Position numbers and translations under genes: made by a program. The notes beneath the pieces were generated by a model that was not told the origin of the DNA, ran no database searches, and saw nothing but the letters and a program-made list of their open reading frames with translations. A stretch of DNA of 34,110 nucleotides from an uncultured Clostridium sp. (GTDB taxonomy: Bacteria; Bacillota; Clostridia; Lachnospirales; Lachnospiraceae): assembly GCA_900540335.1 (NCBI GenBank), contig UQFC01000022.1, forward strand, positions 1-34,110, in the 5' to 3' direction. Below are positions 30,064 to 34,110 of the stretch, piece by piece; the first letter of the stretch is position 1; every line of letters starts with the position of its first letter.

Positions 30064-31125
30064 ATGATTGAAGAGATTTTAAAGCAGGCAGTGGCGGAGC
30101 ATGCATCGGATGTTTTTCTGATACCAGGCATGGCATATGCTTTTAAGCTGGGAGGAACTATTGTCCACAAGGGAGAAGAAAAGGTTTTTCAGGAGGAAAT
30201 GAACCGGCTGATTACAGAATTGTATCATGTAGCAGGAGAACGCAGCATGGAGCGGGTAACAACCTGCGGAGATGATGATTTTTCTTTTGCAGTGCCGGGG
30301 GTGGCCCGTTTTCGTGCCAATGTGTTCCGTCAGCGCAACTCGCTGGCAGCAGTGATTCGTGTGGTACATTTCGAGCTTCCGGATCCGGAAGAGCTTCATC
30401 TTCCCAGGACAATTATCGATGTGGCCAGGATGACAAAAGGGCTTGTACTGGTGACAGGGCCGGCCGGAAGCGGAAAAAGTACAACGCTTGCCTGTGTCAT
30501 AGATGAAATCAACAAAACCCGGAATGCCCATGTGATTACTCTGGAAGATCCTATTGAATATCTGCACCGCCATAAAAAGAGCGTAGTGACTCAGAGAGAA
30601 ATCGGTACAGATACTGACAGCTATGTCAGCGGACTGCGGGCCTCCCTTCGTCAGGCGCCGGATGTTATTCTTCTTGGAGAAATGCGGGATTTTGAAACAA
30701 TCAAGACAGCGATGACAGCTGCGGAGACAGGCCATCTGGTTATTTCTACTTTGCATACAGTAGGCGCGGCCAATACCATTGATCGGATTATTGACAGTTT
30801 TCCGCCGGATCAGCAGCAGCAGATCCGGATCCAGATCTCCATGGTTATGCAGGCAGTGATTTCCCAGCAGCTGATTCCGACAACAGACGGAAAAGAGATT
30901 CCGGCTTTTGAGATTATGTTTTTAAATAATGCAATCCGGAACATGATCCGGGAAGCGAAAATTCATCAGATAGACAGCGTCATTTCTACGGCTCAGGAAG
31001 AGGGAATGATTACCATGGATGCCAGTCTCATACAGCTTTACAAGAGTGGAAGGATCAGCCGGGAAAATGCTGTTATTTACAGCAGCAACAGTGAATTGAT
31101 GGAAAAGAAGCTGAACCGTCTTTAA
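30064..31125 (+). CDS. pilT: PilT-type pilus ATPase
   Basis: 353 residues, the PilT length. An N-terminal PAS-like domain (HASDVFLIPGMAYAFKLGG) is followed by the RecA-like core: Walker A GPAGSGKST (132-140), Asp box TLEDPIEYLH, Walker B VILLGEMRDFET, and His box GHLVISTLHTVGA. PilT normally drives pilus retraction. Here it is the only ATPase in the operon, with no PilB in the window. It ends at a terminator shared with a convergent gene. Confidence 0.92.
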   Translation: MIEEILKQAVAEHASDVFLIPGMAYAFKLGGTIVHKGEEKVFQEEMNRLITELYHVAGERSMERVTTCGDDDFSFAVPGVARFRANVFRQRNSLAAVIRVVHFELPDPEELHLPRTIIDVARMTKGLVLVTGPAGSGKSTTLACVIDEINKTRNAHVITLEDPIEYLHRHKKSVVTQREIGTDTDSYVSGLRASLRQAPDVILLGEMRDFETIKTAMTAAETGHLVISTLHTVGAANTIDRIIDSFPPDQQQQIRIQISMVMQAVISQQLIPTTDGKEIPAFEIMFLNNAIRNMIREAKIHQIDSVISTAQEEGMITMDASLIQLYKSGRISRENAVIYSSNSELMEKKLNRL

Positions 31126-31132
31126 AAGTAAA

Positions 31133-31181
31133 ACAGCCGTCCAGGGCCCGCAGTGAACAAAAACGGACTCTGGATGGCTGT
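31133..31181. terminator. Bidirectional terminator between pilT and the DUF4397-like gene
   Basis: ACAGCCGTCCAG (31133-31144) pairs with CTGGATGGCTGT (31170-31181), with one G-U. The T-rich tail is better on the minus strand (TTTTACTTTT). Confidence 0.75.
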
Positions 31182-31194
31182 CTTTATGAGTGGA

Positions 31195-32208
31195 TTAAGC
31201 CTCATCCTCCACAGTCATAACCCGGAGGCCCAAATCGCTCCAGGTGTTTCCAATCAGATAGGAGGTATAGTTTCTTCCGGAAGCAATATCGGTCTGGAAG
31301 GAAACCAGAGGCTGAGGCAGACTGGTGCCGATTCCGATTGCTCCAAGAACAAGGACAGGAATTTCCTTCAGGAAGGTATAAGAATTGGAATTGGTAATAT
31401 AAAACTGATAGGATCCTGCCATTGCCTGTTTATAGGGAGTAACAGACTGAAAGCCTACGTTGCGGAAGACAGTTTCTCCTCCGTACAGGAGAAGATCGAA
31501 ACGGGAACCGCTGTAGGTCATGTTGGCAAAGCGGTAACAGCCGGAACCGGAGGGAAGATTGGTACATCCCATATCGGATACCCGGATCATTTCCAGTCCG
31601 CCGAAAGCAGAATCTGTGAGAATCATTGTGACTTTCTGCCCTGCAATAAAGGGGAAATTCTGCTGGAGAAGTACGGAGCGAAGGCCGTTGGTTCGCCGGA
31701 CAGTGACCGTATGGAAGCCGTCGGAAATCCAGTCATAGGTGGAGATGGTTCCAAACCGGGAATTGACGGCATAGGGGGTTCCGTCAATGGAAATATTAAC
31801 CGGGAAGGAATTGGAGGAGGCATTTAAAAAGCGTACCTGCCCCAGAAAACGGGGAGGAAGACTGGGGATGGTGGGACGTCCGGGAAGCCAGCCGTGGTTA
31901 TGCCCTCCGGATGAGCCGCCAGGGTATACAGGCCCTCCTTCGCCGGGGAAGGGAAGGGGGATGACCGGCCCCGGCCCCATATTGCTGTCCGGGTATACAG
32001 GTCCTCCTTCTTCAAAGTCGGGAAGAGGAATGACCGGGCGTCCGCTGTCGTTTTGATCGGGAATGTTGTCGGGATATACGGGTCCCCCTTCTTCAAAATC
32101 GGGGAGGGGCGTGGTCAGCCCGTAGTCATTTCCGGCAGGGGCTGCATCTTTTCCCGCTTGGGTGTTTTCTCTGGGGATGTCGTTGTAATGCGTATCGTTT
32201 TCAGCCAT
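31195..32208 (-). CDS. DUF4397-like domain protein with Pro-rich repeat head
   Basis: 337 residues. The head (about 30-105) is Pro/Gly-rich with three repeats: PLPDFEEGGPVYPD twice and PLPFPGEGGPVYPG once. The rest resembles DUF4397 beta-sandwich repeats (GQVRFLNASSNSFPVNISID, then YRFANMTYSGSRFDLLLYGG). No signal peptide or membrane segment is present, although DUF4397 proteins are commonly secreted. It may be exported another way or act inside the cell or spore. GTGAGG lies 6 bases before ATG 32208. Confidence 0.72.
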   Translation of the reverse strand: MAENDTHYNDIPRENTQAGKDAAPAGNDYGLTTPLPDFEEGGPVYPDNIPDQNDSGRPVIPLPDFEEGGPVYPDSNMGPGPVIPLPFPGEGGPVYPGGSSGGHNHGWLPGRPTIPSLPPRFLGQVRFLNASSNSFPVNISIDGTPYAVNSRFGTISTYDWISDGFHTVTVRRTNGLRSVLLQQNFPFIAGQKVTMILTDSAFGGLEMIRVSDMGCTNLPSGSGCYRFANMTYSGSRFDLLLYGGETVFRNVGFQSVTPYKQAMAGSYQFYITNSNSYTFLKEIPVLVLGAIGIGTSLPQPLVSFQTDIASGRNYTSYLIGNTWSDLGLRVMTVEDEA

Positions 32209-32343
32209 AAAAAGCCTCACTGTTTTTTACTTTACCTTATGTACAGGAATGAGGGCTGGTTCCGGAATCCGGGAAAAAGGGACAGTTTTTACAGAATATT
32301 TTGGAAAAGGGGTCGACCCTGCCCGACCCCGGCAAAGAAAAAC

Positions 32344-32380
32344 AAAAAACGCCGGAACCCTGTAAAACAAGGCTCCGGCG
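32344..32380 (-). terminator. Terminator of tRNA-Thr
   Basis: The inverted repeat 32350-32359 with 32371-32380 (CGCCGGA arms) is followed on the minus strand by TTTTTTGTTTTT. Confidence 0.88.
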
Positions 32381-32392
32381 CACTTTTCATCA

Positions 32393-32465
32393 AGCTGCTG
32401 ACGGGAATCGGACCCGTGACCTCCGCACTACCAATGCGACGCTCTACCGACTGAGCCACAGCAGC
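32393..32465 (-). tRNA. tRNA-Thr (anticodon GGT)
   Basis: On the minus strand a 73-base cloverleaf: acceptor GCTGCTG/CAGCAGC, anticodon stem TCGCA/TGCGG with GGT, T-loop GGTCCGATTCC. Discriminator T; no encoded CCA. Confidence 0.94.
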
Positions 32466-32502
32466 TTATTCACAGACTGAAGATGTCCGATGAACTTTAT
32501 CT

Positions 32503-32531
32503 ATAGTATCATGGCTTTTTCGCTTTGTCAA
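32503..32531 (-). promoter_or_regulatory. Promoter of tRNA-Thr
   Basis: On the minus strand perfect TTGACA (32531-32526), 17 bases, TACTAT (32508-32503). Confidence 0.8.
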
Positions 32532-32595
32532 CCGGAAATACGAAAATATCAGACAGCGGAAAGGAGGATTTGGAGAAACTCCGGGCAACTCCCTC

Positions 32596-32624
32596 TTTTC
32601 TAAACGGCGGTTTTATGTTATGAT
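32596..32624 (+). promoter_or_regulatory. Promoter of glnS
   Basis: TTTTCT (32596-32601), 17 bases, TATGAT (32619-32624) with extended TGT before it. Confidence 0.5.
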
Positions 32625-32684
32625 ACAGTATTATCAGAGCTTTCGCCGGATGGCGGAGATTATTTCAGACGGAGGAACCTTGTA

Positions 32685-33833
32685 ATGGAAAAGGAAAAAG
32701 AGGTTTTGGAGACAACTGTTTCTAAAAATTTTATTGAGCAGGAGATTGATAAGGATCTGGCAGAGGGTGTTTACGATCACGTACAGACCCGTTTCCCACC
32801 GGAGCCGAACGGATATCTTCATATTGGACATGCAAAGTCAATTCTTTTAAACTATGGACTGGCTAAAAAATACGGCGGCAAGTTTAATCTGCGTTTTGAT
32901 GATACCAATCCTACCAAGGAAAAGACAGAGTTTGTGGAATCGATTATGGAGGATGTAAAGTGGCTGGGAGCTGATTTTGAAGATCGCCTGTTTTTTGCAT
33001 CCAATTATTTTGATAAAATGTATGAGTGTGCGGTTTTCCTGATTAAAAAAGGAAAAGCCTTTGTCTGCGACCTGTCTGCCGAGCAGATCAGAGAGTACCG
33101 GGGAGATTTTACTACTCCGGGTAAGGAAAGTCCCTACCGCAACCGCAGTGTGGAAGAAAACCTGCGTCTGTTTGAGGAAATGAAGGAAGGAAAATATCAG
33201 GACGGAGAGAAGGTTCTTCGCGCCAAGATTGATATGGCATCACCCAATATCAATATGAGAGATCCGGTTATTTACCGTGTGGCAAGAATGAGCCATCACA
33301 ATACCGGAGACAAGTGGTGCATTTATCCTATGTATGACTTTGCACATCCCATTGAGGATGCTATTGAGCATATTACCCATTCTATCTGTACTCTGGAGTT
33401 TGAGGATCATCGTCCTCTGTATGACTGGGTTGTGCGTGAGTGCGAGTTTGAGAATCCGCCCCGCCAGATTGAGTTTGCCAAGCTGTACCTGACAAATGTG
33501 GTGACAGGAAAGCGTTACATTAAAAAGCTGGTAGAGGACGGCATTGTAGACGGCTGGGATGATCCCCGTCTGGTTTCGATTGCGGCTCTGCGCAGAAGAG
33601 GTTACACTCCGGAAGCAATCAAGATGTTTGTAGAGCTGGTAGGCGTATCCAAGGCCAACAGTTCTGTAGATTATGCAATGCTGGAGTATTGTATCCGTGA
33701 AGATCTGAAATTGAAAAAGCCGCGTATGATGGCAATCTTAGATCCGATCAAATTAGTGATCGACAATTATCCGGAAGGCGAGATGGAATGGCTGGATGCA
33801 GAGAATAATCTGGAAAGTGTGCGGATGGAGTGA
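32685..33833 (+). pseudogene. glnS: Glutaminyl-tRNA synthetase, C-terminally truncated
   Basis: 382 residues against about 550 for full GlnRS. The class Ic catalytic core is intact: FPPEPNGYLHIGHAKS with HIGH (46-49), LRFDDTNP, MYDFAHPIEDAIEHITHS, EFEDHRPLYDWVV and VDGWDDPRL. The KMSKS equivalent reads VVTGKRYIKKL, lacking the usual Met-Ser-Lys-Arg form. The frame follows normal GlnRS up to DNYPEGEMEWLDAENNLE and then turns to SVRME and a stop. The whole beta-barrel anticodon-binding domain is gone, and I see no continuation in any frame before the window ends. It starts after GGAGGA at ATG 32685. It is probably non-functional or altered unless another glnS, or the Asp/Glu-tRNA amidotransferase (GatCAB) route, exists. 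Confidence 0.82.
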
Positions 33834-33936
33834 AAATGCTACATATAGAATAGCAGGAACACATTATCCAGAATATAATCTGGTGGAATTTAACTTGAAT
33901 CAGGCTAGGATAGTGCAATTTGGAGAAATAGAGTAG
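33820..33936 (+). pseudogene. C-terminal coding remnant of another gene fused behind glnS
   Basis: In the frame +1 to glnS, an open stretch ends at TAG 33934-33936 and reads CGWSENATYRIAGTHYPEYN followed by LVEFNLNQARIVQFGEIE. It has protein-like composition and no start codon or ribosome binding site of its own. The end (EYNLVEFNLNQARI) faintly recalls the tail of PARP-type ADP-ribosyltransferase domains; this is a weak guess. Confidence 0.45.
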
Positions 33937-33956
33937 AGATAGAATCGAAAAGTTTG

Positions 33957-33987
33957 GGACTTCTGAGAAATCAGGGGTTCTTTTTTT
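33957..33987 (+). terminator. Terminator behind the glnS/remnant junction
   Basis: GGACTTCTGA (33957-33966) and TCAGGGGTTC (33971-33980) pair fully, with three G-U pairs, around a GAAA tetraloop, then seven T. Confidence 0.88.
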
Positions 33988-34066
33988 GTGCTTATTTTGA
34001 GGGTATTTAATTTTGAATTTTTAGAACAGATGCTCGGGGCTTAGTTTACACCAAATAACTATCAAC

Positions 34067-34096
34067 TCGTCACTGCGAGCTTAAGCGAAGCAGTCT
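34067..34096. repeat. REP-like palindromic element
   Basis: ACTGC (34072-34076) and GCAGT (34090-34094) flank the perfect palindrome GCTTAAGC (34079-34086). The whole resembles the GTCATTGCGAGC...GAAGCAATC class of dispersed palindromes seen in many bacterial genomes. Apart from this element and the terminator, I see no gene in the last 170 bases. Confidence 0.45.
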
Positions 34097-34110
34097 AGAG
34101 AAAGTAAAAT

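Noticed and set aside
31153..31827. Plus-strand frame of 224 residues opposite the DUF4397-like gene
   Set aside because: It is a shadow frame: the minus-strand frame has a proper ribosome binding site, repeats and family resemblance.

Overview
The window looks like ordinary chromosome of an anaerobic low-to-mid-GC Firmicute, most probably a Lachnospiraceae (Clostridium cluster XIVa) gut bacterium. This rests on gene content and style: strong AGGAGG-type ribosome binding sites, TTGACA/TATAAT promoters, a PPi-type phosphofructokinase, choline-binding-like cell-wall repeat proteins, ispF-cysS-mrnC-rlmB synteny, Ktr potassium uptake, and tRNA genes without encoded CCA. No transposase, integrase, phage gene or CRISPR array is visible.

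Layout. (1) 1-5905, hexuronate/ketodeoxygluconate catabolism: the start of a divergent LacI regulator, altronate dehydratase (uxaA), an IclR regulator, KDPG aldolase (eda), KDG kinase (kdgK) and a PPi-type phosphofructokinase. Altronate goes to KDG, then KDPG, then pyruvate plus glyceraldehyde-3-phosphate. Two matching palindromes serve the LacI/uxaA divergent pair, and a separate inverted repeat sits just after the eda promoter. (2) 6093-8584: an acidic secreted cell-wall-repeat protein driven by a textbook MerR-type promoter (19-bp spacer filled by a palindrome), with a convergent MerR-family regulator next to it. (3) 8821-16207, metal and potassium region: a Zn/Mn-type ABC importer (lipoprotein, ATPase, permease) whose permease stop overlaps the start of KtrB, then KtrA, a half-length Fur-like regulator, a CobW/COG0523 GTPase with a very His/Cys-rich insert, and a second COG0523-like protein fused to a C-terminal domain resembling YcgQ/DUF1980. 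(4) 16299-19216: carbamate kinase (minus), a CPBP membrane protease and a GT2 glycosyltransferase. (5) 19278-21009: a tRNA-Val/tRNA-Met operon present twice, complete with promoter, leader hairpin and terminator, enclosing a small secreted wall-repeat protein and a third relic of the tRNA-Met 3' end. (6) 21163-26197: PAP2-like phosphatase, diacylglycerol-kinase-like lipid kinase, ispF, cysS, mrnC and rlmB. (7) 26265-31125: a secreted transglutaminase-like protein followed by a compact type IV pilus/type II secretion-like operon (PilC/GspF, four small membrane proteins, PilT). (8) 31195-32465 (minus): a DUF4397-like protein with a Pro-rich repeat head, and tRNA-Thr. (9) 32685-end: a glutaminyl-tRNA synthetase cut off before its anticodon-binding domain and followed by a foreign-looking coding tail, a terminator and a REP-like palindrome.

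The best candidates for something under-described are the metal island (half-Fur, His/Cys-rich COG0523 GTPase, COG0523-DUF1980 fusion), the MerR promoter/wall-protein pair, the PilT-only mini-pilus operon, and the duplicated tRNA operon whose leader hairpins differ only by pairing-preserving changes. All functions are inferred from sequence reading; no database search was run.
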